From contig CAVQUX010000025.1 of NCBI GenBank assembly GCA_963716925.1, positions 1 to 64,000 on the forward strand: DNA of 64,000 nucleotides, written 5' to 3'. A program made the translations under genes and the position numbers. The DNA comes from DAISKN01 sp963716925. Its GTDB lineage: Bacteria; Acidobacteriota; Vicinamibacteria; Marinacidobacterales; SMYC01. The notes below the pieces were generated by a model. The model saw nothing but the letters and a program-made list of their open reading frames with translations. It was not told the DNA's origin and did not search any database. Shown piece by piece: positions 47,056-55,445 of the stretch. The number at the start of each line of letters is the position of its first letter. Positions within the stretch are counted from its first letter, which is position 1.

Positions 47056-47853
47056 ATGACCCGCTTCGAGAGGCTCTTCGGAACGAAGGAACCGAAGAAA
47101 GTCCTCATCGGCGTCATTCACCTCCCTCCTCTTCCCGGATATCCCGCGAGCCCCGGGATCGAGCGCGTCGTCGACAAGGCCCTCCGGGACCTCGAAGCGC
47201 TCGAGGCCGGCCCCATCGACGGGGTCCTCGTCGAGAACGAAGAGGACCGTCCGCACCGGGTCGAAGCGGCGCGGGAGACCATCGCCGCCATGACCCGCGT
47301 CGCTCGCGAGCTGGTTTCCGCCGCCCGGAAGAGCCGGATCGGCGTCGAGATCCTTCTCAACGATCCCGAAGCTTCGATCGCGGCGGCGGCGATGGCCGGA
47401 GCTTCCTTCATCCGGACCGATTATTTCGTCGATCCGATGGAGCGTCCCGAGCACGGCGGGCCGATGCGCATCGACCCCGAGGGCCTGCTCCGTTACCGGC
47501 GGAGCCTCGGCGCCGACTCCATCCTCGTTCTCGCGGACGTGCAGGTGAAGTACGCCCGGATGCTCGTCGAGCGCCGCCTCGCCGAATCCGCCCGGCTCGC
47601 CCGCGAGGCCGGCGCCGACGCCGTCGTGGTCACGGGGACGAAGACGGGAGAGCCTCCATCGCTCGCCGAGCTGCAGGAGGCGTGCGAAGGCGCGGGCGGG
47701 ATCCCGGTCCTTGTGGGAAGCGGTCTTTCTTCCGACAACGCCGCCGGGCTGCTCTCGATCGCCGATGGAGCGATCGTGGGAACCAGCCTCAAGCAGGGCG
47801 AAGGAATCGACGCCGGGAAAGTGAGGGCGCTTCTCCGCGAGGCCGGACGGTGA
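47056..47853 (+). CDS. BtpA/SgcQ-family protein
   Basis: A 265-residue TIM-barrel protein of the BtpA family. Motifs include LIGVIHLPPLPGYP, GVLVENEEDRPHRV, GVEILLNDPEASIAAAAMAG and VVVTGTKTGEPPSLAEL, with PVLVGSGLSSDN as the phosphate-binding loop. The family is named from photosystem I biogenesis in cyanobacteria, but members in non-phototrophs (SgcQ) are thought to act in sugar or nucleoside catabolism. Its start directly follows the stop of the zinc-ribbon gene, and its own stop overlaps the kinase start. The pairing with a PfkB kinase points to a sugar-phosphate pathway. Confidence 0.8.
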   Translation: MTRFERLFGTKEPKKVLIGVIHLPPLPGYPASPGIERVVDKALRDLEALEAGPIDGVLVENEEDRPHRVEAARETIAAMTRVARELVSAARKSRIGVEILLNDPEASIAAAAMAGASFIRTDYFVDPMERPEHGGPMRIDPEGLLRYRRSLGADSILVLADVQVKYARMLVERRLAESARLAREAGADAVVVTGTKTGEPPSLAELQEACEGAGGIPVLVGSGLSSDNAAGLLSIADGAIVGTSLKQGEGIDAGKVRALLREAGR

Positions 47854-48659
47854 GAGTTGTCCTCGCGGGAGATTGCGGGGTCGACCGCTACGTTTCCCTC
47901 GGCCTCGACCGGCCCGGCGGAATCACCCTCAACGTCGCCGCGCACGCGCGGAGACTCTTCCCCCGAAGCGACTCGATCACCGTGCTGACGGCTCTCGGGA
48001 CCGATGGAGAAGCGGAGATGGTGAGGGAGGCGCTTCTCGGCCTCGGCGTCGACACTTTCCTCCGCGAGCTCAGAGGGAGCACCTCACTCCAGATCATCGA
48101 CCTCGAACCCTCGGGGGAGAAGATCTTCGTCTCTTACCATCAGGGGGTGCTCGGCGAGTATCGAGTGGGAGAGGAAGAGCGGGCGCTCATCGCCGAATCG
48201 GATCTTCTCGTCGCCCCGCACTACCGACAGATCGACGGTTTCTTCTCCTCGGTGATGGCATCCCCCTCCCGTGGAATTCGCGCCGTGGACTTCGCCGACA
48301 TCGCCGAGAATCCAGGCACGGGGAACGTCGAACGCTTCGTCGACCTTCTCGACATCGCGTTCTTCGGATTGGAAACCTCCCACCCCTGGCTCATCGACGA
48401 GCTCGAAACGATCGCGCGTCGCCGCCGCAAGCTCTTCATCGTGACCCTGGGCGCCGCGGGAAGCCTGGCGCTCGGCGAAGGGGATCGCATCGTCCGCCCC
48501 GCGGCTCCCGTCGAGAAGGTCGTGGACACGACGGGTGCCGGCGACACGTTCGCGGCCGCGTTCCTGTCCGAGTACGTGCGGTCGAGGGACGTCGCAGCCG
48601 GCTTGAAGCGCGGCGCCGAAGAGGCGGCACGGACCATCCAGCGGGTCGGGGCGTTCTAG
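47850..48659 (+). CDS. PfkB-family carbohydrate or nucleoside kinase
   Basis: A 269-residue PfkB kinase. The GTG at 47850 overlaps the BtpA stop (GTGA) and opens RVVLAGDCGVDRYVSLG. The C-terminal catalytic motif DTTGAGDTFAAAFLSEYV holds the anion hole and base Asp. The N-terminal GG motif is PGGITLNVAAHARRL. The short length and the FFGLETSHPWLIDEL stretch fit fructoselysine/ribokinase-like members. It probably phosphorylates the sugar processed by the BtpA neighbour. It converges on the D-amino-acid oxidase gene with a 4-base overlap. Confidence 0.85.
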   Translation: MRVVLAGDCGVDRYVSLGLDRPGGITLNVAAHARRLFPRSDSITVLTALGTDGEAEMVREALLGLGVDTFLRELRGSTSLQIIDLEPSGEKIFVSYHQGVLGEYRVGEEERALIAESDLLVAPHYRQIDGFFSSVMASPSRGIRAVDFADIAENPGTGNVERFVDLLDIAFFGLETSHPWLIDELETIARRRRKLFIVTLGAAGSLALGEGDRIVRPAAPVEKVVDTTGAGDTFAAAFLSEYVRSRDVAAGLKRGAEEAARTIQRVGAF

Positions 48660-49774
48660 GCCAGAGAAGCGAAGAGCTTCTGGTGCCCCGCCACGATGCG
48701 CTCGAGGGCCTCCGGATCCGGGTCGAGCGACCAGTTCCCCCGCTCGTGCGTGCCGCCGAGGAGGATGCCGTCCCTGCGCGGCATCATGTAGAGGTCGCCG
48801 TAGAGCGCGATGTAGTCGACTTCGGGCTGCGGGAGAACGAACGTGAGCTGTCCCTTGACGGGCTCGAGCTCCTTGTCGGCGAAGAGAGCGTTGGCCCCGA
48901 GGCCGGTGCAGTTCACGAGGGCGCTCTCCGGAAGATACTGAAGCTCCGTGAGGTCCCGGAGCTCGCGGACCACGATGTTTCCCCGGGCGATGAGGAAGTC
49001 CCGGAGGACCGCCTGGAGATAGACTGGCGGCTCGATCATCATCGTCTGGAACTGGCGCACGTGTTTCACCGGGAACGGATGCTCGCCCGGCGGGATGTCG
49101 CGGGACTCGGGAAAGAGATCGTCGAGGCTCTCCTCGCCGGACTCTCCCCCGCCGCCGAACGGGTGATCGCTGAGCACGTAGTTCATGAGAAAACGGACGC
49201 CGTAGGAATCCCCCAGCAGATCCTGGAAATGGCGGTGGGAAAGGCGCGCCGCTCGCGAGAACTGCTCCTTGAACCGAGAGGACCGCTTGGAGAAGTCGGA
49301 AACGAAATACGGGGACCACTGGCCGGCGGCGATGTTCGACGTCGTTTGCGGGGGCAGGTCCTTGGCGTAGATCGTGACCTCGACTCCGCGGCGCTGGAGA
49401 AGCCGCGCCGTCGCCAGCCCGAGGGCCCCCGCGCCCAGAACCGCCACCGGCCCCCGGGGAGGCTCCTCGCGAAAGAGCTCTTCGATCGCGATGTGGGAGG
49501 TTCCCCAGGAAAGGGTGATGCCGCCGCCCCCGTGGCCGTAGTTGTGGACGACGATTTTTCTTCCGAGCTTCTCCTTCTCGACGCGAAACCCGGAAGGCCG
49601 GAACGGCCTGAGCCCCACCACCGTCCGGATGATTCGATCCTTTCCGACTTTCACCGGAGCGAGCTTCAACCTCGGCGGAGCCGGGGCGCGCGGCTCGGGC
49701 CGCGAGGAGCAGCTCCCGGAGAGGGACGCGGCCGCGAGAAATCCCGCGCTCTTCAGAAAACGGCGGCGATGCAT
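48656..49774 (-). CDS. FAD-dependent D-amino-acid oxidase with Tat/lipoprotein signal
   Basis: A 372-residue flavoprotein of the D-amino-acid oxidase family. The N-terminus MHRRRFLKSAGFLAAASLSG is a twin-arginine signal followed by a lipobox (LSGSCSS), so it should be membrane-tethered outside the cytoplasm. The FAD site is PVAVLGAGALGLATARLL (about residues 107-124). The DAAO-type segments NIAAGQWSPYF, LVNCTGLGANALFAD and GILLGGTHERGNWSLDPD follow. The Arg in THERG is at the place of the carboxylate-binding residue. It would supply the oxidative end of a D-amino-acid pathway, compatible with the exported racemase at 31-32 kb. Confidence 0.83.
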   Translation of the reverse strand: MHRRRFLKSAGFLAAASLSGSCSSRPEPRAPAPPRLKLAPVKVGKDRIIRTVVGLRPFRPSGFRVEKEKLGRKIVVHNYGHGGGGITLSWGTSHIAIEELFREEPPRGPVAVLGAGALGLATARLLQRRGVEVTIYAKDLPPQTTSNIAAGQWSPYFVSDFSKRSSRFKEQFSRAARLSHRHFQDLLGDSYGVRFLMNYVLSDHPFGGGGESGEESLDDLFPESRDIPPGEHPFPVKHVRQFQTMMIEPPVYLQAVLRDFLIARGNIVVRELRDLTELQYLPESALVNCTGLGANALFADKELEPVKGQLTFVLPQPEVDYIALYGDLYMMPRRDGILLGGTHERGNWSLDPDPEALERIVAGHQKLFASLA

Positions 49775-49812
49775 GGCTCGCGATATGTATCACGCCGGGC
49801 TAGACTCCCGCC

Positions 49813-50550
49813 ATGCTCTTCGAAGTTTGCGTCGATTCCGTCGAGAGCGCCATCGCCGCCGAGAAAGGCGGGGCCGCGCGCGTCGAGCTTTGCTGCGCTC
49901 TCCTCGAAGGAGGGCTGACCCCGAGCGCCGGCGCCATCGCGCTCGCGCGAAAGAGCCTCCGCATCGGCCTCAACGTGATCGTCCGCCCCCGAGGCGGGGA
50001 CTTTCTGTACACGGCGGCCGAGCACCAGGTGATGCTCGAGGACGTCGACACCGCCAAGAAGCTCGGAGCCGACGGCGTCGTCGTCGGGATCCTCACCGCG
50101 TCGGGCGAGGTCGACCTGTCTCGCACCCGTGAGCTCGTCGAGCGCGCGCGGCCGATGTCGGTCACGTTCCACCGCGCCTTCGACATGACGCGCGACCCCT
50201 TCGCCGCTCTCGAGGCTCTCGTGGGGCTCGGCATCGATCGCGTCCTCACGTCGGGCCAGGAGGAATCGGCGATGGAGGGGCTCGATCTCCTGCGGGATCT
50301 GGTCTCGCGCGCCTCCGATCGCATCGTGGTCATGGTCTGCGGAAACCTCACCGAAAAAAACATCGGCCGAATTGCGAAAGAGACGAAAGCGAAGGAGCTG
50401 CACGTGACCGGCTTCGTCGGCGTCGAGAGCGGCATGACTTTCCGAAACCCCCGGGTCTACATGGGCGGGCTCCTCCGGCCCCCGGAGTACACGCGCTCGG
50501 TGACGGCGGCGGAGCGAATCTCGGCCCTGATACACCAGGTGACCCGTTGA
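49813..50550 (+). CDS. cutC: CutC family protein
   Basis: A 245-residue TIM-barrel protein of the CutC family. Signature segments are FEVCVDSVESAIAAEKGGAA with RVELC, GLNVIVRPRGGDFLYT, GVVVGILTASGEVDL, MSVTFHRAFDM and RVLTSGQEESAMEG. Despite its name the role in copper handling is doubtful, and the fold suggests a sugar- or nucleoside-phosphate-type substrate. It is immediately followed by, and overlaps, a nucleoside hydrolase gene (TTGA), supporting a catabolic role. Confidence 0.92.
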   Translation: MLFEVCVDSVESAIAAEKGGAARVELCCALLEGGLTPSAGAIALARKSLRIGLNVIVRPRGGDFLYTAAEHQVMLEDVDTAKKLGADGVVVGILTASGEVDLSRTRELVERARPMSVTFHRAFDMTRDPFAALEALVGLGIDRVLTSGQEESAMEGLDLLRDLVSRASDRIVVMVCGNLTEKNIGRIAKETKAKELHVTGFVGVESGMTFRNPRVYMGGLLRPPEYTRSVTAAERISALIHQVTR

Positions 50551-51578
50551 GCTTCGGCGCCCTGCTCTTCGCGATCGGGGCGATCCGGGTCTGGATGGAT
50601 GTCGACCCCGCGGTGATGCGCGGCGGCCACGAGCCCGACGACGGGCTCGCGCTCCTGCAGGCGTTCCATTCCCACGAGCTCGAGGTCCGGGGCGTGAGCG
50701 TGGTTTTCGGAAACTCCCCTCTCGAGACCGGCTTTCCCATCGCCGAAGAGATCGCGCGGCGGTTCGGACCCGAGGGACTCCAGGTGTTCCGGGGCGCGTC
50801 GAGCGCGGGCGATCTCGGGGTCGAGACCGATGCCTCGCGAGCTCTCGCGGAGGCATTGAGACGGGAGGAGCTGACAGTTCTCGCCCTCGGTCCGGCCACC
50901 AACGTGGCGACGGTGCTGAAGAACCATCCCGAGCTCGCGGGACAGTTTCGCCGGATCGTCGCCGTCGCCGGACGCCGCCCCGGTCAGAAGTTCGTCCTGG
51001 GCGAAGGCGGAACGCCTCTCATGGACTTCAACTTCGAGCTCGATCCCGAGGGCTTCCGGATTCTCATCGATTCGGGAGTGCCCCTGGTCCTCGCGCCTTT
51101 CGAGATCTCGGCGAAGACTCCCCTCACCGAGGAGGACATCGAGCGCTTCGCGAGCGTCCCCGCGATCGCCGCTTTCTACCTCGAGCCGCTGCGCGACTAC
51201 CTGAAGTGGTACGAGGACCGCTTCGGACTCCGCGCGATCTTCCCCTTCGACACCCTCGCGGTCGCGCACCTCACGTCGCCGAACTGGATCCAGTGCGACG
51301 AGCTTCCCATCGCAATCGAGACCCATCCCGACGATGTCAAGACGGGCGGTATGAAGCCGTACTTGTTGGTCGGCACCGACGTCCGGTCCACGGACCGTGC
51401 GCTCTACTGCCACACGGCCGCTTCCGAGTTCATACCGGACCTGATGAAGCGGATGCTCGCACGCTCGTCTCGGGCTCAGTGGCCCGAGGAGCCGACGAGG
51501 AACGGAATCACGATGGAAACGGCGATGAGCACGATGATGATCCACTCCAGGACTTCCATTCGCCGGGCCGTCGCCTGA
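50547..51578 (+). CDS. Inosine/uridine-preferring nucleoside hydrolase family protein
   Basis: A nucleoside hydrolase of the IunH family, up to 343 residues. The TTG at 50547 overlaps the cutC stop. The metal site reads WMDVDPAVMRGGHEPDDGLA, with the two-part D-x-D/DD ligand set typical of one subfamily. GPATNVATVLKNHPEL and AGRRPGQ are the central strands, and FNFELDPEGFRIL holds the catalytic loop. The last ~34 residues are encoded on top of the convergent RMD1-like gene and look non-family, so the natural stop probably lies near 51475 and was lost by an indel. Family reaction: release of free base from nucleosides. Confidence 0.82.
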   Translation: MSFGALLFAIGAIRVWMDVDPAVMRGGHEPDDGLALLQAFHSHELEVRGVSVVFGNSPLETGFPIAEEIARRFGPEGLQVFRGASSAGDLGVETDASRALAEALRREELTVLALGPATNVATVLKNHPELAGQFRRIVAVAGRRPGQKFVLGEGGTPLMDFNFELDPEGFRILIDSGVPLVLAPFEISAKTPLTEEDIERFASVPAIAAFYLEPLRDYLKWYEDRFGLRAIFPFDTLAVAHLTSPNWIQCDELPIAIETHPDDVKTGGMKPYLLVGTDVRSTDRALYCHTAASEFIPDLMKRMLARSSRAQWPEEPTRNGITMETAMSTMMIHSRTSIRRAVA

Positions 51579-52576
51579 TCGGACATCTTGCCGTAGATGC
51601 TGTCGAGGGTCTGGAGCTTTCTCAGGATGGCCGCGTCCCACGACTCGAAGTGGAAGCGACGGGAAGCGAGGCGATAGACCCGCGCCAGGTACTGGTCGCC
51701 GATGAGCTTCAAGGTGTTGTTGACGCGTTCGAAGAAAACCGCGCTGTCCACCTGGAGCTGGGCGATGCGCGCCGACTCCGCGTGGAAACCGCCCGGAAGC
51801 CGAAGGCCGCGCCAGGACTTCCGCGACAGCGCGGCGTAGGCCTGGTCGAGAGACCGGTCGAGCCTCTGATCGAGCATCCGGCTTTCCAGGAGCTCGGCGT
51901 TCGCGAACGCCAGCACCGCCATCACGTCCTCCATCTCCCGACCGAAGAGGACGGCCGCGTTCCAGTCGATGAACGCGGCATCGCCGGGTCCGTAGGAGAT
52001 GCGATGCGAGGTCGCTTCGCCGACCTCCTGCTCCGACAGGGGACCCCGCTCGGAGCGCAGTATCTGCGCCAGGGTCAGCAAGGAAGCGCGGTCGTCGCCG
52101 GGAAACGCGCTCTCGAGGTGATAGACCACGTAGTCCTCGACGGGCTCGGCGATCGACGGCCGCTCGATCGCGGGACCGACGAGGCTCACCAGATCCTCGG
52201 CCCTTCGGCGCGACTCCGCGAGAAACGAGGGGTTCTCGTAGACCTCCTCGCTGAGGTCGTGCAGGGTGGAAATCTCGCCCTCGAACGGCACGCGGTAGCT
52301 GACGGAGAGCGCTCCGAAATCGTAGAGAAGGAGCTCGACGACGCCGTCGGTCATCCGTCCGCCAACGGTAAGAGGCGAGGCTTCCGCGAGCACTCGAAGC
52401 GGAGGCGGCTGGAACTGGAGGTACTGGGGCGCCCGAGGCCTGTGCTTGATGCTGCTCCTCTCCTTGAATGCCGAAATGCTCTTTTCGGCCGCGCCCAGAT
52501 CGATGGACCAACCCACGTCGTAAGCGAACAGGAGGTGGCAGGTACCTCTCGTCCCCGAAACCGAGCTCGCGGCCAT
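51476..52576 (-). CDS. RMD1/DUF155-like protein with C-terminal membrane anchor
   Basis: A 366-residue protein of the RMD1/YagE (DUF155) kind. The N-terminal part is beta-rich (CHLLFAYDVGWSIDL, VVELLLYDFGALSVSY). The C-terminal half is a long helical region ending KLQTLDSIYGKMSDQATARR and a membrane segment (VLEWIIIVLIAVSIVIPFLV), the family's usual close. Some members act in sporulation or mitochondrial translation in eukaryotes; bacterial function is unknown. It is divergent from the kinase gene by 56 bases. Confidence 0.72.
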   Translation of the reverse strand: MAASSVSGTRGTCHLLFAYDVGWSIDLGAAEKSISAFKERSSIKHRPRAPQYLQFQPPPLRVLAEASPLTVGGRMTDGVVELLLYDFGALSVSYRVPFEGEISTLHDLSEEVYENPSFLAESRRRAEDLVSLVGPAIERPSIAEPVEDYVVYHLESAFPGDDRASLLTLAQILRSERGPLSEQEVGEATSHRISYGPGDAAFIDWNAAVLFGREMEDVMAVLAFANAELLESRMLDQRLDRSLDQAYAALSRKSWRGLRLPGGFHAESARIAQLQVDSAVFFERVNNTLKLIGDQYLARVYRLASRRFHFESWDAAILRKLQTLDSIYGKMSDQATARRMEVLEWIIIVLIAVSIVIPFLVGSSGH

Positions 52577-52632
52577 GAAGAGCGAGCGATTGTACCCGAT
52601 ACCCGGACGCCGCCGTATGATGGGAGTCGGGA

Positions 52633-54990
52633 ATGCTCGGCGAAACGGTTGGGCACTATCGGCTGACGGATCGCCTCGGCGCGGGCGCGATGGGCGAGGT
52701 CTATCTCGCCGAGGACACGCGCCTCCACCGCCCGGTGGCGCTGAAGATGCTGCCGGTCGAGGCCGGCGAGGACGATGCCGCCGCCGCCCGGCTGGTGCGC
52801 GAGGCCCGGGTCGCTTCGGCCCTGACGCATCCCAACATCGCCGTCATCTACGAGATCGGGGAAGTGGAGCGCGGGGGGCGCCGACACGGGTTCATCGCCA
52901 TGGAATATGTCCCCGGCCGGACGCTCGCCCAGATCGCTTCGGAGCGCCGCCTGGAGGTGGACGAGATCCTCGGCCTCGCGCGCCAGATTGCCGATGCCCT
53001 GGCCGAAGCCCACGGGCGGGGCGTCGTGCACCGTGACATCAAGCCGGGAAACGTGATGGTGACCGACCGGGGCTTCGTCAAGGTGCTCGACTTCGGCCTC
53101 GCGAAGTACGCCCCGGCGGGGAGTGAAGAGACCGCCACCTGGAGCGGAGAGCATCGACTGCTGGAACAGCCGGGGGCGGTCATGGGGACGCTCGCCTATA
53201 TGTCGCCGGAGCAGGCTCGAGGCGGCGTGGTGGACGAGAGAAGCGACGTCTTCTCGCTCGGAGTCCTGCTCTACGAGCTGCTCGAAGGGCGCCGCCCGTT
53301 CGGAGGCTCGAATACCGTCGAGCTCCTCGATGCGATCCTGCGCGAGCCGCCGCCGCCGCCCGCTGTCCGCGAGGGACCCCTGGCCAGGGAGCTCGGACAG
53401 GTCATCCTCCGCATGATCGAGAAAGAGCGCGAGCGCCGCCATCCCGACATGAGCGCCGTCCGCCGCGATCTGGAGTCCCTCATTTCGGGTCTCGCGCCGG
53501 CGGCTTCCTCCGCAGGCTCCGACAAGCCTAGCCTGGCCGTCACGAGCTTCGTCAACATCACCCGCGGCCATGAGGACGACTGGCTCGGAACGGGCATCGC
53601 CGAGACGGTCACCTCGGGGCTCGCGAGCGTCCCGGAGCTCCGGGTGGTGTCCCGGGAGCGCGTGGTGGAGGTCCTGCGAAAGCTCGGCGGCGCGGAGGGA
53701 GACGAAGAGGCGCTCGCGCCACGGCTCGGGCGCGAGCTGGGAGCGCGCCTGATCGTGAGCGGCGGCTATCAGCGGCTCACCGATCAGGTCCGGGTTACCG
53801 CGCGGGTGACCGATTTGAGCACGGAGACCGTGGTCCTGACGTTGAAGGTCGACGGAAGCATGGCCGGCATCTTCAATCTGCAGGACCGGATTCTCGGCGA
53901 GCTGTCAGCGGGTCTGCGCCTCCACCTCCCCGCGACCGCAGCCAAGAATCGCGACCTCTACGAGACCCATTCCGTCGAAGCGTACGAAGCCTTCGCGAAG
54001 GGGCTCATCAACCTCCGCGCAGAGAGCCCCGACGCCCTGGACCGGGCCATCTTGTACTTCGAGCGCTCCGTCGCCCTCGATCCGGATTACGCGAGCGCCC
54101 ACGCGCAGCGGGGACTCGCCTACGAGCTGAAGGCGGACTACCTGAGCATGCCCGAGCTCTACGAGCGGGCCCTCGCCAGCCTGGATCGGGCCCTCGTCCT
54201 CCGGCCCGGCTTCATGCAGGCCCATCGCTCGCGCGCCTCCGTTCTTCTCGACCTGGAGCGCGAGGAAGAGGCGTTGACGGCGGTGGAGCGGGCTCTCGCC
54301 CTCGACCCCGGCGCCGCCTCCGCCTATCAAACCCTCGGCCGCATCCACTTCATAGGCTTCGGCGATTTCGGCCGCGCGGCCGACTACTACGAGAAGGCGT
54401 TGGCGCTGAATCCTCAGGCGGGCTGGGCGGCCCTGCAGCTCGCGCACAGCGCGGCGCTCCACGGGGAAACGACGCGCGCGGAAGCCGCGGCCTGGCGCGC
54501 GGTCGTCCTGCAGGAGGAGTTTCTCTCGGGCCGGGAAGGCCAGCTCATCGTGGGCGCTTACGTGCGGCTGGGTCAGGTTTTCGCCCTTCAGGGACGCTAC
54601 GACGAGGCGCTCCACCAGTTCGGTCGGGAGCTCGAGTTCCTGCAGCGCGTGGACCACGCTCTCAGGAGCCGGATCTTCATCGAGCTCCAGCAGCGAATCG
54701 GCGACGCGCGCATGAGAGCGGGAGACGCCCCCGGGGCCAGGGCCGCGCTCGATCTGGCCGTCGAAGCCTTCGAGCGCCGGCTGCGCACGGGCGCGGACGA
54801 TCCCTTCACCCGCTACTACGCCGCCTGTGCCTACGCTCTTCGTGGCGATGCGGAAGCCGCTCTCGACTCGCTCGAGAAAGCGGCCGCCGGGCGCAGGCGT
54901 CTCACCGTCGCTCGAGCCCGGGTGGAGCCCGCCCTCGAGGGTCTGCGATCCCTCGAGCGCTTTCAGGCGCTGCTGGCCGCGACCCCTTGA
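52633..54990 (+). CDS. Ser/Thr protein kinase with TolB-like and TPR domains
   Basis: A 785-residue protein. Residues 9-275 are a PknB-type kinase: glycine loop LGAGAMGEVYLAED, Lys39 in VALKMLP, catalytic loop VVHRDIKPGN, DFGLAKY, and the SPEQARG segment. A TolB/FlgO-like domain follows at about 300-430 (AVTSFVNITRGHEDDWLG, GIAETVTSGLASVPEL), then TPRs from about 450 to 780 (YFERSVALDPDYASAHAQRG and others). No transmembrane helix is evident, so it is probably cytoplasmic. This domain order is very common in Acidobacteriota. Substrate unknown. Frame intact. Confidence 0.9.
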   Translation: MLGETVGHYRLTDRLGAGAMGEVYLAEDTRLHRPVALKMLPVEAGEDDAAAARLVREARVASALTHPNIAVIYEIGEVERGGRRHGFIAMEYVPGRTLAQIASERRLEVDEILGLARQIADALAEAHGRGVVHRDIKPGNVMVTDRGFVKVLDFGLAKYAPAGSEETATWSGEHRLLEQPGAVMGTLAYMSPEQARGGVVDERSDVFSLGVLLYELLEGRRPFGGSNTVELLDAILREPPPPPAVREGPLARELGQVILRMIEKERERRHPDMSAVRRDLESLISGLAPAASSAGSDKPSLAVTSFVNITRGHEDDWLGTGIAETVTSGLASVPELRVVSRERVVEVLRKLGGAEGDEEALAPRLGRELGARLIVSGGYQRLTDQVRVTARVTDLSTETVVLTLKVDGSMAGIFNLQDRILGELSAGLRLHLPATAAKNRDLYETHSVEAYEAFAKGLINLRAESPDALDRAILYFERSVALDPDYASAHAQRGLAYELKADYLSMPELYERALASLDRALVLRPGFMQAHRSRASVLLDLEREEEALTAVERALALDPGAASAYQTLGRIHFIGFGDFGRAADYYEKALALNPQAGWAALQLAHSAALHGETTRAEAAAWRAVVLQEEFLSGREGQLIVGAYVRLGQVFALQGRYDEALHQFGRELEFLQRVDHALRSRIFIELQQRIGDARMRAGDAPGARAALDLAVEAFERRLRTGADDPFTRYYAACAYALRGDAEAALDSLEKAAAGRRRLTVARARVEPALEGLRSLERFQALLAATP

Positions 54991-55170
54991 CCTCCTTCCG
55001 CTCCAGGTGTCGCCGCCGGCGCTACAACCGGGGTCGGTGCCCGGTCCTGTAGCTCCGTCCAATACAACGCCGGCGGACGGGGCACGTCGATTTGGCCCCG
55101 TCCCTTGAGTTTGCGCTCCCGCCCGATCTGGCATGCAACGTGAAAAGCCGGAATCGGGAGGAGATCCAGG

Positions 55171-55440
55171 ATGAACGCCATTATCGCAAAGACCGACCGA
55201 AGCGAGATCGCGACCAAAGTCATCGCCGCCATCGCCGAGATGCAGAAGAAGCCGCCGGAGTCGATCGGGCTCGACAACAAGTTCGAAGAGCTCGGCATCG
55301 ACTCCCTGTCGAGCTTCGACCTTCTCTGCCAGCTCGAGGACGAGCTCGGCGTCGTCATTCCCGATGACGACGCGCGGCAGATGACGACGGTGCGCGACGT
55401 CATCGATCGCGTCGGACTCCTTCTCGAAAGCGCGGCCTGA
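55171..55440 (+). CDS. Acyl carrier protein
   Basis: An 89-residue carrier protein. The start at 55171 follows GGGAGGAG. The core FEELGIDSLSSFDLLCQLED holds the DSL motif with Ser48 as the 4'-phosphopantetheine site. The overall charge is less acidic at the N-terminus than in FabD-type ACPs. It is followed after 5 bases by a ketosynthase, so the two should work together. It is probably a specialised ACP of the neighbouring biosynthetic locus rather than the housekeeping acpP, as no fab genes are nearby. Confidence 0.88.
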   Translation: MNAIIAKTDRSEIATKVIAAIAEMQKKPPESIGLDNKFEELGIDSLSSFDLLCQLEDELGVVIPDDDARQMTTVRDVIDRVGLLLESAA

Positions 55441-55445
55441 CGCCC

